DNA from: Astragalus membranaceus
Lineage: Eukaryota; Streptophyta; Magnoliopsida; Fabales; Fabaceae
Direction: 5' to 3'
Assembly (NCBI GenBank): GCA_039519185.1
Contig: CM076848.1
Span: forward strand, 28,439,917-28,503,916
Length of the DNA: 64,000 nt
In this document: positions 10,712 through 22,630 of the stretch, one piece after another
Position numbering within the stretch: the stretch's first letter is position 1
Layout: every line of letters begins with the position of its first letter
Position numbers and translations under genes: made by a program
The notes under the pieces: generated by a model
Databases searched by the model: none
Told to the model about the DNA's origin: nothing
What the model saw: the letters and a program-made list of their open reading frames with translations, nothing else

Positions 10712-12516
10712 CACCGCGATCTGACCGATGATCTATGCTAATCTAACCTAAGCGATGAACAAAACAGTAAACACTCTTCCCCTTCTCTAATCTTCTTCTT
10801 GTTAAAATTTCGGATTCACGTGTAACGTTTCGTCAAAATAGACTGTGTAAAAATGAAATAAAAATGTTAAGAAAACAAAAGGAACAAAAAAATGAGAAAA
10901 AATCTTAATCAACTTCAGTTTAATCGTGATTTGTTTTATGTGTTTTGATTGATGCTTTATTATGCTTAAAATTCAGAAACAAAAATAAAAAAATACACAT
11001 GGTTAATTATCATGCACTTTTAGAAAGTTACTCCGAGAGTAACTCTTATAAGACTCACTCCACCTGATATCTCTTTTTAGCCATTAAATTTTATTGATCT
11101 AATCGTCAAATTAATAGTTCTAATTTAATAGATCAAATATGCAAATTTTCATAAATATTTAAAAATGTTTGATCTTTGATCAAATAAGTTCAATTCAACG
11201 TATATTATACTTTTTATTTTTTAAAGATCTATTATACTTTTTAAAATACAAGTAAAATATGGACTATAAGATTCAATAACAACATATATTCAATTTCTAT
11301 AATTTTTGGTATGCATTTTCATTAAGATAATATAAAGTTATGGTAAATTCTACCATACTCATTCAGAGTTTGGTGGGTATGATACATTCTAAGCAAAATT
11401 AGTTCAATTTTAATTTTATTTTAAAATATTTAAATAGAAAACAATGAGGTGTCATTGAGTGATTGGATAGGGTGTCATACATTTCAAATCTCAATGGGTT
11501 TGGGAGTATTCACCTAAAATTATTCAACGGTGGGATTATTAAAATTTAATATTTACAAAGAGATATTAAGTGGAGTAAATTGATCCACTATCTTTATATA
11601 TATAATTTTTTTAAGGAAACAATTTTATTTTTAACTGTAAAGTTTGAAATTGATTTAAAATTAGGATCTATAATCAATTACTATTTGATTATTTACCTCA
11701 ATAGTTAACTTATTTTCTTCTTTACTCACTCTCTTTAGCATGTTCATTCCATATATTCATCTGTTAGTAAGGCCTAACACAACTCACAAAGTCAACATTG
11801 TTAGATTAGACATTTTTCATGATTACCAAAAAACCCCACTTTACATATATAAGCTTACGAGTGGTGCTTTGTCACTTGTCTACAAACGAAAAATAATACC
11901 ATATACTCCTCCTCTTTTCTCAGAAGTCAAGCAAGACATAAACAAGCCTCTCATAGGCTGATAGGCATATCATGAGATTAATGTTAGCTGAGAGGTAGCA
12001 TGTTAGTTTAAGTAATGAACCTATTATTAAAGACTAAATTGATATGTAGCTTACTTTTCTTTGAGTCTTTGTTTTTAGTGTTTTTTCATACGATGGGAAA
12101 AGGAAAGAAAAATGATAGTATGAACCGTGTCTCAAAATGGTAGATGAACTTTTTTCATTCCCATGAGAATTTTCACATGAAACAAATCCCAATGGGATAC
12201 ATAGGGACAATGAAATCACGTGATAATAATACAGAATCCAACTGAAAAAGGTTGCTGGGAAAAATTCCCAGTGCAAGCAAGGCAATGCAATCCAAGCAGC
12301 TCCTCCCTGAGAACTGAGAAGATCCATATGATGGTGGACCAAACTGTGTCCCTCTTAAGGAATTAATCATGAACAAAGGCCAATTAGTAGAAGCTTGTAC
12401 CAATTGCATATCTGAAGTTAGCTTAGTTCATGACAGCTCAAAATCGCGGATTGAACTTCACCCCGTAATCAAATGCCATAGATGGGAAATGTAAAAACAT
12501 TGCCATTTACTGCTAT
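10712..12516. other. intergenic between PEN-2 and the GONST1-like gene
   Basis: About 1.8 kb without a recognised gene. It should hold the PEN-2 promoter and 5' UTR (right of 10711) and the transporter 3' UTR (left of 12517). A weak inverted pair (ACTCCACCTGATATCTCTTT near 11057 and AAAGAGATATTAAGTGGAGT near 11557) suggests an old MITE. Small frames at 11740-11961 and 12034-12409 have no recognisable features. Confidence 0.45.
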
Positions 12517-15500
12517 TCAGGATTGAGATCTCTCCCGGATTTTGGCTCTAGCAAAAAATACTCCTGCCAAAAGACCTACATTTTGCATTTATACCTTCAG
12601 TGTTGAAACAAAATAATGCATTCTGGTTTACACTATAAAATTGATGATGATATTAAAAAAGGAGAAATTTTAGGTGTTGTTTCTATGGTGTTATTGGTGT
12701 TGTTTTCCAATCACAACATACCATGTAGGCTAAGTAATTCATGTTATCTCTTATCATTCAATTATATATATTTTTTAAAAAGTCCACATGGTATTGGTAT
12801 GCTTTGATTGGATAACAGAACCAACAATACCATAGAAACCGCACTTAAGTTTTATACATTGAAGAATACAACTTTTAGTTCAGTGAATGTAAAGAACTTA
12901 CCAAAGAAAATGCTAGCGGAGTTCTCCAAACTAGTAGGAACTTTAAACAGAAGGATGCCAGCAACCGAAAGTGGTATTTTGTTCAGTGAACCTACAAGAC
13001 TGCAGATGGCAAACTAGCCATTAGATATGTCCAAAAGAACAGCATTTTTCTGATATAGAACGGTCTTAAAGACTAGAATTTGGATTTAATAAAAACTGTT
13101 CCAACTTCCACACCTGTAAGTTGTAGCCCCTGTTTGATGAAGAAACCACATGGATGTGAAGCTAATCGCTAGACCCAAAAATCCACTGAATGTCATCACT
13201 AGCCAAAAGCTTGGTAATCTCAGAAGCGGCCTGTCAATGGAAATCCATTAATATCTAATGAGATTTGCAAATGGAAAATATAGTCGATAGCTTTTTACTT
13301 CTGTAATTAACATAATACAGAATATATGACATAAATACATTTTTCTGGAGATTCTAGACTCATTTATTGTATAAAGAAAAATAAGCACAGACCAAAAGAT
13401 AAACTTATGATGTCGTCTTGATGATAAATTTTAACCCAGGAGATAACATAGTCTGATAAGAAGATGAAGTCGTTTAAAGCACATAATATTGACTTCACAA
13501 GCAAATTGTGGGAGGAAACTCACGTTGTTAAGAGATAATCCACCTCATTGAAAATAACAACCAGAAAAATTCCTAAAGGCAAAGAAAGAGTGTTGTTCAA
13601 CAAGACCATCGAAAACTCATTTAAGTTTCCAGATTTAGTAACTTGCTTTGCTGTATCCATGACCCTTCGTAGAGTCAGCTGTAGCAATAGGAAAAAAACA
13701 ACCACATAATCAGCAAACTTAAGTAAATGATAAAACATTTGAAAAGCATCAAAATAAAAAAAGAATAAACTTATTAAATCAATGAAGCTTGAAATCATAA
13801 AACATTAATGCTCACAGAATATGATGCAGTTAAGAAACAGTTAAGTGTCTGCCAAGCATAGCCAGTTGCATTAAAAGCGAGATCGGTAATCCCTCCAGTT
13901 ATTGCTGAAATGATCTGCAAGGGAAAGGGGAAACTCTTTCAGGCAGTTTTATTTAAAAACTTATGATGTTTCGTAAAGCAAGTATCCAAAACTGATGCTC
14001 GGTTTAACATGATCATAACAATAAACCATTACACAAGGACACAGCAAGAGTTAGTCAATAAGAAATAAATTTTCTCGTGATGACTAGACCTTTGGCAACC
14101 ACAATGAAGCAGTATATTGGTAAAAGCAATGGTTGTAGGAGATGTAAGAAAAACAAACCAGAACTCGAAAAGGTAAAACATGCAAATCCATTATCCACAT
14201 CAAAGCCAGAAGTCAAAAACCAAGAAATCACAAGTATCATACATCAAGCTCTTCAACATACCATTAGAAAGAGAGCAGCCCAGACTCTTCCATCATGGTG
14301 CTTTTTGAACAAGTACATTTCACCAAGGGCAGTTATGACATTAGTAACATTCTTCAGGACTGTCACCATAGCTACATTAATGTATTTCAAACTGCATGTA
14401 ATAACAAATGGATAAGCAAAATAATTCAACCAAGCAAGAGGGAGTAAGAAATGCTCGTGTAATGTAAATCCAGAAATTAACACCAGCAAGATAGTAGATT
14501 AAATATTATATGTTTGACAATAAAAGTTAGCATCCTTTGGAGGTTATAACTTGAATGCTCCCCCAAAATAGGAGTAACGTTTCCCTAATGAATATCAGCA
14601 TAAAGTTCCAATTTCATAATTTCACCAGATTAGAGGAATCTCCCTGAATACATTCCGCATACTATTTTTTTAACTTTAATGCAGTTTCATGCCTACCATC
14701 AAGCAGAAAACCATTTGTTTGAAAAAATCAATGCAGTTTCACACCTAACATTAAACAATAAATAGAAATTACTTACACACTTAAGAGATTAGCGTTAAAA
14801 GAACAGGAAGCATATGAAACGTTACAGAAATCAAAGCCTTTTCCCATGATGGGGACATTAATCAAATGATGTCAAAATATCCTATCTAACTACTGAGCTA
14901 TCCTCCAGCTAGTCTACCCTCCCTACAAATGCTTCTACCGGTCTTTATCACACATAACATGCTTAAATCACCTAAGGTGAGACTCTATATTCTTTTCCAC
15001 AATAAGTGCTACCTAAACTCTGTCCCTAGTGCTTTCACACTTGCTCTTATTTTTTCTAGGGTAACCATTCTTCTGTTGTACTAATATTCTCACCTATGTA
15101 ACACTGAACTTACTATTTTGGTAAATTTTTCCTGTCCGTTGTCATATACAACATTATAGATCTTATAGTTGTGAGGTAAAAAATTTCCTTCACGTCTGTG
15201 TGGTACTTTTCTATTCCAAATTTCACCATAAGCATTATTCTACTTCATTTACCTTGCTTAAATTATATACTTGGCTTCCCCCTCTATTGCCATGTCGTTT
15301 TGACTGGCGGATCCCATATACCTAAATTGTAAGCTTGTAATATGATGGGTCTTTTCTAATTTTCATCTCTAAGCTAATGGCAGTGTGCTCCTACTAAACT
15401 TATATTTCATGTGCCCTTTTCAGTTCCACTTAAACACAACTAGACCCAAATCATTTGCAAAAGCATATGAAACATTGGTAGGAAGAATACAAGTAGCAAA

Positions 15501-16062
15501 GTATCTACCACCAATCTACCATCCCTATGGAAGGTGATGGATATAATCTAATGAAAGAGAAAAAAGGAAAGCATTGTAATAGCCACAAAGTTGAGGATTG
15601 CATACCTAAACATGCTTGTAACAAGCATTCCAACAAATATAACATTGACAGGGAACCATACTTTAATCAATCTCCATGTCAGTGGTTCAGTTGAAACTAA
15701 ACCCAAAAGGCTCAACACAGAAACAATGATCACTGAAATGAAATTCTGCATCCACAAAAGAGTCAAAATCCAACATAAGCAACTTTTTTACATCATTAAA
15801 TTAAACTAAAAGCAAATCAAGAGCCAACCTGGTACAACATCAAGAATATCCCAGCATTAAAATCATAGCTAGAAAGTACAAACTTGTTAACCAATATCAT
15901 TCCACAAGAGGAAAAGCAATAAGCAAGTCCAGACAATAAGGCTTGATTGGGAACTTTAGCAACAACCCTTACATTTCTTGAACCCTTTTCTCTACTCTTC
16001 TCTAACTTGCCAATTTCCACGTCGTCATCATGTTCATCATTTGTAGAAGACTTCATTTTCAT
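12517..16062 (-). CDS. GONST1: GONST1-like Golgi GDP-mannose transporter
   Basis: Nucleotide-sugar transporter of the drug/metabolite superfamily. GONST1 proteins carry GDP-mannose into the Golgi for glycan and sphingolipid glycosylation. Eight exons are predicted: 15829-16062, 15606-15745, 14262-14391, 13816-13914, 13524-13678, 13114-13230, 12902-12999, 12517-12575 (1,032 nt, 343 aa), all with GT..AG ends and consistent phase. Landmarks are ALLSGLAYCFSSCGMILVNK, FVLSSYDFNAGIFLMLYQ, VWFPVNVIFVGMLVTSMF, SLKYINVAMVTVLKNVTNVI, GEMYLFKKHHDGRVWAALF, MDTAKQVTKSGNLNEFSMVL, QTGATTY and VGSLNKIPLS near residues 294-303, the last matching the GDP-sugar-binding GALNK region. About ten hydrophobic segments are expected. 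The N-terminus is acidic and charged (about 40 residues). Start: the first of two close in-frame ATGs (MKMKSS). Intron 2 holds a LINE relic and intron 7 a MITE. Confidence 0.92.
12673..12844. mobile_element. Tourist-like (PIF/Harbinger) MITE in transporter intron 7
   Basis: A 172-bp insert has about 45-bp terminal inverted repeats: GGTGTTGTTTCTATGGTGTT on the left, and GTGCGGTTTCTATGGTATTG when the right end is read from the other strand. TTA flanks it on each side (12670-12672 and 12845-12847). The TTA duplication and size suit Tourist-type elements. It lies wholly within intron 7 of the GONST1-like gene. Confidence 0.7.
14870..15480 (-). pseudogene. RTE-type LINE reverse transcriptase relic in transporter intron 2
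   Basis: Read on the minus strand, degenerate frames give pieces typical of the 3' half of plant RTE LINE polyproteins in the right order: a KYKFSRSTLPLA segment, LQFRYMGSASQNDMAIEGE (usual form FRYLGS..QNDG.IE.D), an ARWMK..NA...IWNRKVP segment, and V.VALIVEKNIESHLR*FKHV (usual form VGVAPIVEKM.ENRLRWFGHV). Stops and frameshifts are frequent. It lies in intron 2 of the GONST1-like gene in the same orientation as the gene. Confidence 0.6.
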
Positions 16063-16680
16063 CAAACGCAATCAGCAGCTGAAAATAAACTATAGAGTTC
16101 CACAGTGTTGAAGCTATGGAACTCAGGATCCACAAGTAGAATGAAAGAGAAAAGTGAAAAGGATAAATCTTTTTTCACAAACCCTTCTATATTTATGATC
16201 GATGAGTAAAACCCAATAAGGGTTGCGACTTTAATCGTTCTATTATAGAGAATGGATGAAAAACGAAACAAAGAAACGATTCAAAAAATCAGGACTCAGA
16301 AATTTTGATGTGGGGAAAGAACAAAAGGGGGTTCTAAAATGGAAACTTCTTTAGCGTTTGAAAAAAGCTCCCAACTTTTGTGGATATTTTTAGCTGGCTC
16401 AATTTTGGATTCAGGATGGATACTCAAAAGTCTTCTATTGCGTTCTGTGATTTGATTTCAGCTCAAAAAATAAAGCCTCTTAAAGCATTACCTACCTTAT
16501 GTGTAACTATTTTATAGTTAGCTTTTTTTCAACAAAAAAAATTATGGTTAGCTTAAAATATATATATTTTTTGACAAAATGGTTAGCTTAAAATATTGAT
16601 CTAAAAAGATATTGTTTAGTTGAAATTATACCATAAAGATATTGCTATTAACAATCTAGTAAGACATAAAATGGTTACCT

Positions 16681-16831
16681 TCGACCCCTTAACCATTTAG
16701 TTCTGGGTTCGATCTCTGGCCGGTGCGTATAAAAAAACATTTATTCGGAGAGGTCAACCCCTTAAATGGATCTCAAATACCTCGAAAGATTAGCCTCCAC
16801 ATTCGTCGTGGAGGATACATTGGTTTACAAA
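16681..16831 (+). mobile_element. tRNA-derived SINE with TSD
   Basis: A 151-bp insert lies between AAAATGGTTACCT (16668-16680) and AAAATGTTTACCT (16832-16844), a 13-bp duplication with one mismatch. It contains GGGTTCGATCTC, close to a pol III B box, and ends in ACAAAAAA. It lies about 620 bp upstream of the GONST1-like start codon. Confidence 0.65.
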
Positions 16832-17245
16832 AAAATGTTTACCTGATGTGAATGTTAATTTTGCAATTTGGTTTAAACTCTTTTATAAGATATGTTTAGT
16901 TGAAATAAAAATTACCAATCAAATATGGCGCAGCCCGTGCGGATGCACGATTATAGTACTAGTAACTAACTAGAGTTTAAAGGACTTTGCGTCCTGCCTA
17001 ACATGGAAACAACAGAGTCTGACTTAGAGTACTAAGGAATTTCTTAGTAATTCGGTCACCACACCAACACTAAATTGTGGTTAATAAGTACTAATCAGTG
17101 TTTTCATTTACCCGCTCACTCACCACACACACTAAATTGTGGTTAGTATTGGATTGTTGTATAATGGTCACCGAAAAATTTAGTAATTGTTAAGTATTGC
17201 CCAAAAAACATTAATAATAGTGGGTGTATCTAATATGGACCCCTC

Positions 17246-17305
<60 letters not shown>
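17246..17305. repeat. (TAA)n microsatellite
   Basis: About 20 uninterrupted AAT/TAA units; likely polymorphic. Confidence 0.95.
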
Positions 17306-17821
17306 CACAATTATGCATTTTATTTTATTTTAATTTCAGTAAAAAAACAAAAAAAAATCAGCAAGAAAACCATTTTGAGGAGACAAATGTGGAATAAATC
17401 AATGAGGAACAACAAATACTTTGCAAGTATTTTAGGAAGTGGATCTTCCCTTGTTGTAAGAAAACAGGAAGGAGTTATATTTTAAATTTTCTTTAATTCC
17501 CTTGTTCCACATTTTTTTTTATCAACCTTGTTCCACATTTCAAACACACTTTCTCTCTATTTCAATATATTACATGAAGGGTTGTATCCAACATGACAAA
17601 AAGTTAACATCACTATCATATCAGGAAATTAGGCAACATGTTATGTAGCTTGTTGAGCGATCTGCCAAAAAATAAAGAAATAAAAAAGCTTAGTTGCCAC
17701 TTGAGAATTGTAAGATGTTTGACCCAAATTGTCTTTTGCGACCAAGAAGAATTCCAAAATGACTAATGAGTGAGTTTATAAAAAATTAGAAATATCAGCT
17801 AGAATTCCACTGAGTTGTATA

Positions 17822-17841
17822 GTGTGTGTGTGTGTGTGTGT
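17822..17841. repeat. (GT)n microsatellite
   Basis: Ten GT units in a row. Confidence 0.9.
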
Positions 17842-19041
17842 TTTTCTGGGTGATGTTATTGTGTGTTTGGTGCTGTAAACACAGCAATACGAAACTCACA
17901 TTTCAGCTATGACTTTATCATTTCAAATTTATTTGGAAGAAAACGTTGACTTATCAAATTCATCAATCACTTCTGGGTGAAGTTTCAGTTTAAAACATGA
18001 TTACGGGAGAATAATTTTACCTATTTTTTTTTTTGCATTCAAGCATTGGAAATCAATCAAAACAAATCTTGGAAAATCATATATAAATTACTTTACTTTA
18101 AACATGGTTTAAAGCAAAATTTATTTGTTGAAATTAGATAGTTCCAGATCAAATTTACCATTAACATATGAAAATACAGACCAACGTTTTAAATGCTTTT
18201 CTTTTTTCTTTGACTAGAACGCTTTCATGATAGTGGGCTTTTCCTAATTTATTAGTTACGCTTCAACTAAAAAATTTCAATCAGATTTTGCTTTTTTGTG
18301 GTACAAAAATCAGATTTTGCGTTACCTAAATGAAATTGACATGGCACCCCTATCATAGTAACGTAAGAGATAGATACTGTGGATGATTACATAACTTGTA
18401 TTGTATCCAATATATGCTACAAAAAAATTGTATTCAATGGCTTGCGAATTCACGTCTCTACTAGTCCCTTCAACTTCGAGGTGAAAAATAAATATAATTT
18501 TCTTCAGAGATTTGAAGAGTCAGCTCATCTTTAGTGAAAGTACTACCAACACATGTCTAACCAATGTAGGAGTAATTTTAGGTAAACAGGGGTTTGGGGG
18601 TGTATGTATGAAGAAATGGGGGTATATGCATCAATGGACTTGATCGAATGATCAAATATATATACTGAAAAGCATGACAACTTATCATCAACTTCATTGG
18701 CCCAATCAAGTCAAGATTATAGAACTAAGTTGCCTTGAATTCTCCTCAAGTTTGTTTATTATACTAAAAAATTTGCCCTTGTTTCATGGTAAAAACAAAT
18801 TCTTTTCAAAGGATCCATGAAGTGGCTGGAGGTAGATGTTTGGATGAAGATTTTAGTAATTCTTCAGCGTCATATACAAGAAATAATTACCCTTTCCTTT
18901 TTCAAGGTGTTACCCGTCCTTATGTTTGGATGGAGAAATTTTGGATTGGAAAATATTCGGTTTGAAAAATTCTTTTAAAAGAATGAGAAAAATAAAATGA
19001 AATACTATTATGGTGTGATAAGTTTAGTTACAATGATTTGT

Positions 19042-21790
19042 TTAAGAATTAATCTGGTTAATATAGGCAGATTGCCTGGTTTCAATGAAACTTTTTATGC
19101 TTGCTGCATCTCCATGCATGACCACTTTTCCTTCCTCCATGTAGATAGCACCATCTGCATACTCTAGTTCTTCCAAACGATGGGTGACCCATAATGCTGT
19201 AACTTCTTCAGAGGTATCCAAACAGTTCCTAACAGCTTTGATAACCCCAACCTTAAAAGAAAAATGCAAACCATGTATCAGTAAGTATTGGTCTTACAAC
19301 AAAATTGTCTATCCAATACTTTCACATTATTAATATTAGCAGATTCAACAATAAGCTTGAAAAGTGAAATCACGTTTTCAGATTAACAAAGCTAAAATGA
19401 ACACTGCCCAAGTGGCATTGTTCTCTGTCCATGAGCGTATGTTAATTGCAGATAAATGGCATACGAAAAGAAATTATATGTAGAAGAAACAGTGATTGCT
19501 GCTAGTATCTTGTGGCCTGTAAAAGTTCCTATTGTTGTCATTTCAAGAGCTCAATCTCCATGATTTTTTCACAAATACGACATTACAAGGTATATAACAT
19601 CAAAATTTATAGATCACCTGGTCAGTTTCATCTAGAAATGTAGTGAGCTCATCCAACAATAGAACCTTACAAGCTTCTGCTAGAGCACCGGCAATGGCAA
19701 CCCTCTGCTTCTGACCACCACTCAAAGTTTGTACAGACCTCTGAACATTGCAACACAGGATTCATTTAATATAGTTCACACGTTTGTTTTAGTCTTCAAG
19801 GTTGTAGTCTATAATACCTTCATGTAGTCAGCCAGGCCGACAGCATGCAAAGCTCGTGACACCCTTGATCTGACTTCATCATCGGTCAAATTGATTTTAC
19901 CCAGTCCAAATGCAACGTCAGAATCTACTGTAGGCATCACCACCTGCAACAAATGTAACACCTGACAGACTTACACCACGCATGCACATTCAAGCTGTAT
20001 GATTCTGGTGGCTCTTTTTCAGTAACTGTGGATTGATAACAAAATCAAGTTTTACTTTCGAATTTTGTGAATGATTTTCTTTTTGGATCACTATAGTTGT
20101 ATCTGAACTGTAAACATTAAATTATACTCCTATGAAGATTAGACTCAAGTATGTTTTAGTAAGCATACGTAATTGAACGATTCAATTCATTATAAAGCAC
20201 CAGACAATGAATTGATTAGAGTGAGGAGAGAAAAAGAAGTCAAGTAAATTTGCTATGCTTTGTAATGAAGAAAAATGTGGAGCGAAAATTTGGAGAAGAA
20301 CTGACATGGTATGCACTAAATTATATCAGTCTCCTCTCTTTTCCCTTTCACCTAATTCTAGAACTTGGAAAGAAGAGATTGTAGGTAGAGCATATTTATC
20401 TGCTACCTCTTAGAAATATATAAAATTTAAACATGTAGTCTGTCGTGCTAGGTGTCCGCGGGAAAAGAAAGAAAGAAAAACCTCTACAGAGGCACCTTGT
20501 GTCAACTTTGATTTGCTGAGCAAACATCAGAAACTTTGGACTAAATATTTCTAAAAAATGTCAATGCAAACTAACCATCATTGTTAGCAATGAAAACAGA
20601 ATGGAACCTGTTGAATTTAAGAAGACGTTTTCTGTTTTCCCTGATAACTGCAGAAGTGCCATCTTATTTCCATTTTGTTTCTTGTTTTCAAATATTTATA
20701 GAAGGCGTGCTTCTACAGAACAAATGATTCAAAAAAGAAGCAACAATAATCAAATCTCAAATCTAGAATGCTGATATGGCAATAGTTGTAGCCAGGACCC
20801 AGGACTAATGACAGTGGAAATGGCCATAATAACGGTGGAAAAAATGATGGCATGATAGAGTGTTTGCTTACGAAAAGCTAGAAAATTCCTGAAAATTGGC
20901 GAGGGCGGCACAGTTGCAAGTTTTGGTGTTAATGGATTGAAATCACATATCCCCTTTGTATGTCTGTCTACCTAATTGAAAAATGACAGAACATACATCA
21001 CCAAAAACATTTGATGTGGTGTACCTATCTGAATTTGAATTTTGCAAAGTCTCATAACAAATTTTTGCTCATATCTTTCATTCTCCTGGAAAACAAATAC
21101 AACGGTTTTCCTTTCGAAATATAGACCCAGAAGATTTAAGAAGCTCCTATTTGTTACTGCACAAACACCCAATCCAATCCAACACAAGATAGCAATGAAT
21201 CAAAAACCACAAAAAACGCATTCCAGGGAGTAAAAAATGAACCTGATGATCTGGGTTTTGGAAAACAAAACTCTTAGGCTCATTCACGTAAACTGTTCCT
21301 GAAGTTGGAGTTAAGAGACCGGCCAAAATCTGCATATTAATTTTACCATTTCATTACTAGATATTATTGTTAGAAAACAATAATTCTTATTTTTACTCAA
21401 GCAACGTAGATGGTTTCAATATTACCTTCAAAAGAGTTGATTTCCCACATCCATTGGGTCCAAGAAGCATCCAAAACTGCCCAATAGGAATGCGAATTGA
21501 GCAATCTCTAAGAACAGGCACAAACTTCGTTTGCCTCGCGGTGAAAGAGAAATTTAGATTACGACCCTCAATTGCAATATGTTCCACGCTCTTTCCCCTA
21601 AAAAACAAAATATGCAACCTTCATGAGAGGAAAGGAAAAAGTTCCAACCCCAAAGTGTTTGAGAAAATGCTTATGTAAAAAGTGGACGAAAATACCTGTT
21701 AGTAGTCGTGGGAGCGGTAGAATAAAGAGGAGCAACAAGATGATGAGGAGTTGAAGGGTAGCGTGTGAGTGTAAAGGGAGGGAGATTCAT
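19042..21790 (-). CDS. ABCI10: ABC transporter I family member 10, ATPase subunit (plastid)
   Basis: A soluble ABC ATPase of the bacterial ECF/CbiO type. The Arabidopsis relative ABCI10 is plastid-targeted and linked with ABCI11 and ABCI12 in an ECF-like module for metal homeostasis. Six exons are predicted: 21696-21790, 21426-21597, 21243-21329, 19818-19943, 19618-19740, 19042-19251 (813 nt, 270 aa). All junctions are GT..AG and in phase. Visible motifs: Walker A GPNGCGKST (78-86), Q-loop FQNPDHQ (112-118), signature LSGGQKQR (166-173), Walker B KVLLLDEL (185-192), H-loop VTHR (223-226). The first 35 residues are rich in Thr, Pro and Ser with few acidic residues, fitting a transit peptide. 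An upstream ATG overlaps the start as ATGCTATGA, a two-codon uORF. Intron 3 is long (21242 down to 19944). It is divergent from NdhS. Confidence 0.93.
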
Positions 21791-22105
21791 AGCATTCCCT
21801 TTTTCCCTCTTCTTTTTCCTTGTTCTTCCTTCGTGCTACTGTATTTACTTTTGAAGCACATTAAACTTCCTAGTGGGTCAAAAAAAATTCGTGAATTTGA
21901 AGCTCGAGTCCTCTTTTGTTTTTCTTTTGACAAAACTCTTTTTCCTTTAATATCCACTTAATATCTAACTTTTACCCCTCAAATTTACAAAAATTCAATT
22001 TAGTCTCTAATATACAATATTACGAATTAGTCCCTAAAGTTTTCACACGTTCAATTTAGTCCTTCAAATTCTCGATGTCTGTTTGGTCAGAGCGTTTACA
22101 CGTAA

Positions 22106-22238
22106 GACCTAGCTCAACTAGCAAATGCTGAAATTATTAAGTTGGATATCATGTTCCGGATTCGAACCCGAGACATCAAAGTTGTGTGTGTGAGTTTCTA
22201 GTGGCAATTGTCATTCTGTCTGCAAACTAAAAAAAATA
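22106..22238 (+). mobile_element. tRNA-derived SINE-like repeat
   Basis: It has TAGCTCAACTAGC (A box-like) followed about 40 bases later by GGATTCGAACCC (close to the B box consensus), and ends in an A-rich tail near 22229-22236. The spacing suits a tRNA-derived SINE head. A clear target duplication was not found. Confidence 0.45.
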
Positions 22239-22605
22239 AGTCGTTGGTAATTATATTTACCTCACCGAAGAGAACTAGAGGGGTTTGAGCTCGGGACATC
22301 CCGAATACAAATCACGTCATGTTTTCCTAGACCAACCCCTTAGAGTTATCCTGGATAATTTTTTTTATGATGTGGACTCATAAGTTATAAGTAAATTTAT
22401 ACCTAAAATACTCCTTTGGATTTTTATTTTTAATAACTCATTGTTTGATGGTTTTTGATTACTAGCTAGTTTGATAGTTTTTCCCCTTATATACTATTAC
22501 TATTATTCTTTGTTTACTTAGATGGTGCGCCAATGAATGTGTGCTCCAAACCAACAAGTGCCATCTTCTTATCTGGAATTATGGGTAACATGTAAGTAAA
22601 GGAGA

Positions 22606-22611
22606 CACGTG
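22606..22611 (+). promoter_or_regulatory. G-box CACGTG upstream of NdhS
   Basis: ACACGTGGC lies 20 bases before the NdhS start codon. G-boxes are common in light-regulated nuclear genes for plastid proteins. This close to the ATG it may lie in the 5' UTR, so its role is inference. Confidence 0.3.
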
Positions 22612-22630
22612 GCATTGTGTGTCTGTCTTC

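Larger units (their letters stand above)
16845..19041. other. intergenic, no gene seen
   Basis: About 2.2 kb between the GONST1-like gene's upstream SINE and ABCI10. It contains two microsatellites, listed separately, and otherwise AT-rich DNA. No reading frame has recognisable protein features. The right end should include the ABCI10 3' UTR. Confidence 0.5.
21791..22630. other. shared spacer between divergent ABCI10 and NdhS genes
   Basis: An 840-bp spacer that must hold the promoters and 5' UTRs of two oppositely transcribed plastid-protein genes. The middle contains a SINE-like insert (22106-22238). A TATA-like CTTATATACTA sits near 22487-22497 and a G-box at 22606-22611, both oriented towards NdhS. 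Confidence 0.5.

Noticed and set aside
11057..11577. MITE with ends near ACTCCACCTGATATCTC
   Set aside because: Only about 20 imperfectly paired bases and no clear target duplication; mentioned only as a possibility.
14077..14415. 112-codon plus-strand frame
   Set aside because: Antisense of exon 3 and flanking introns of the GONST1-like gene; exon conservation on the minus strand explains it.
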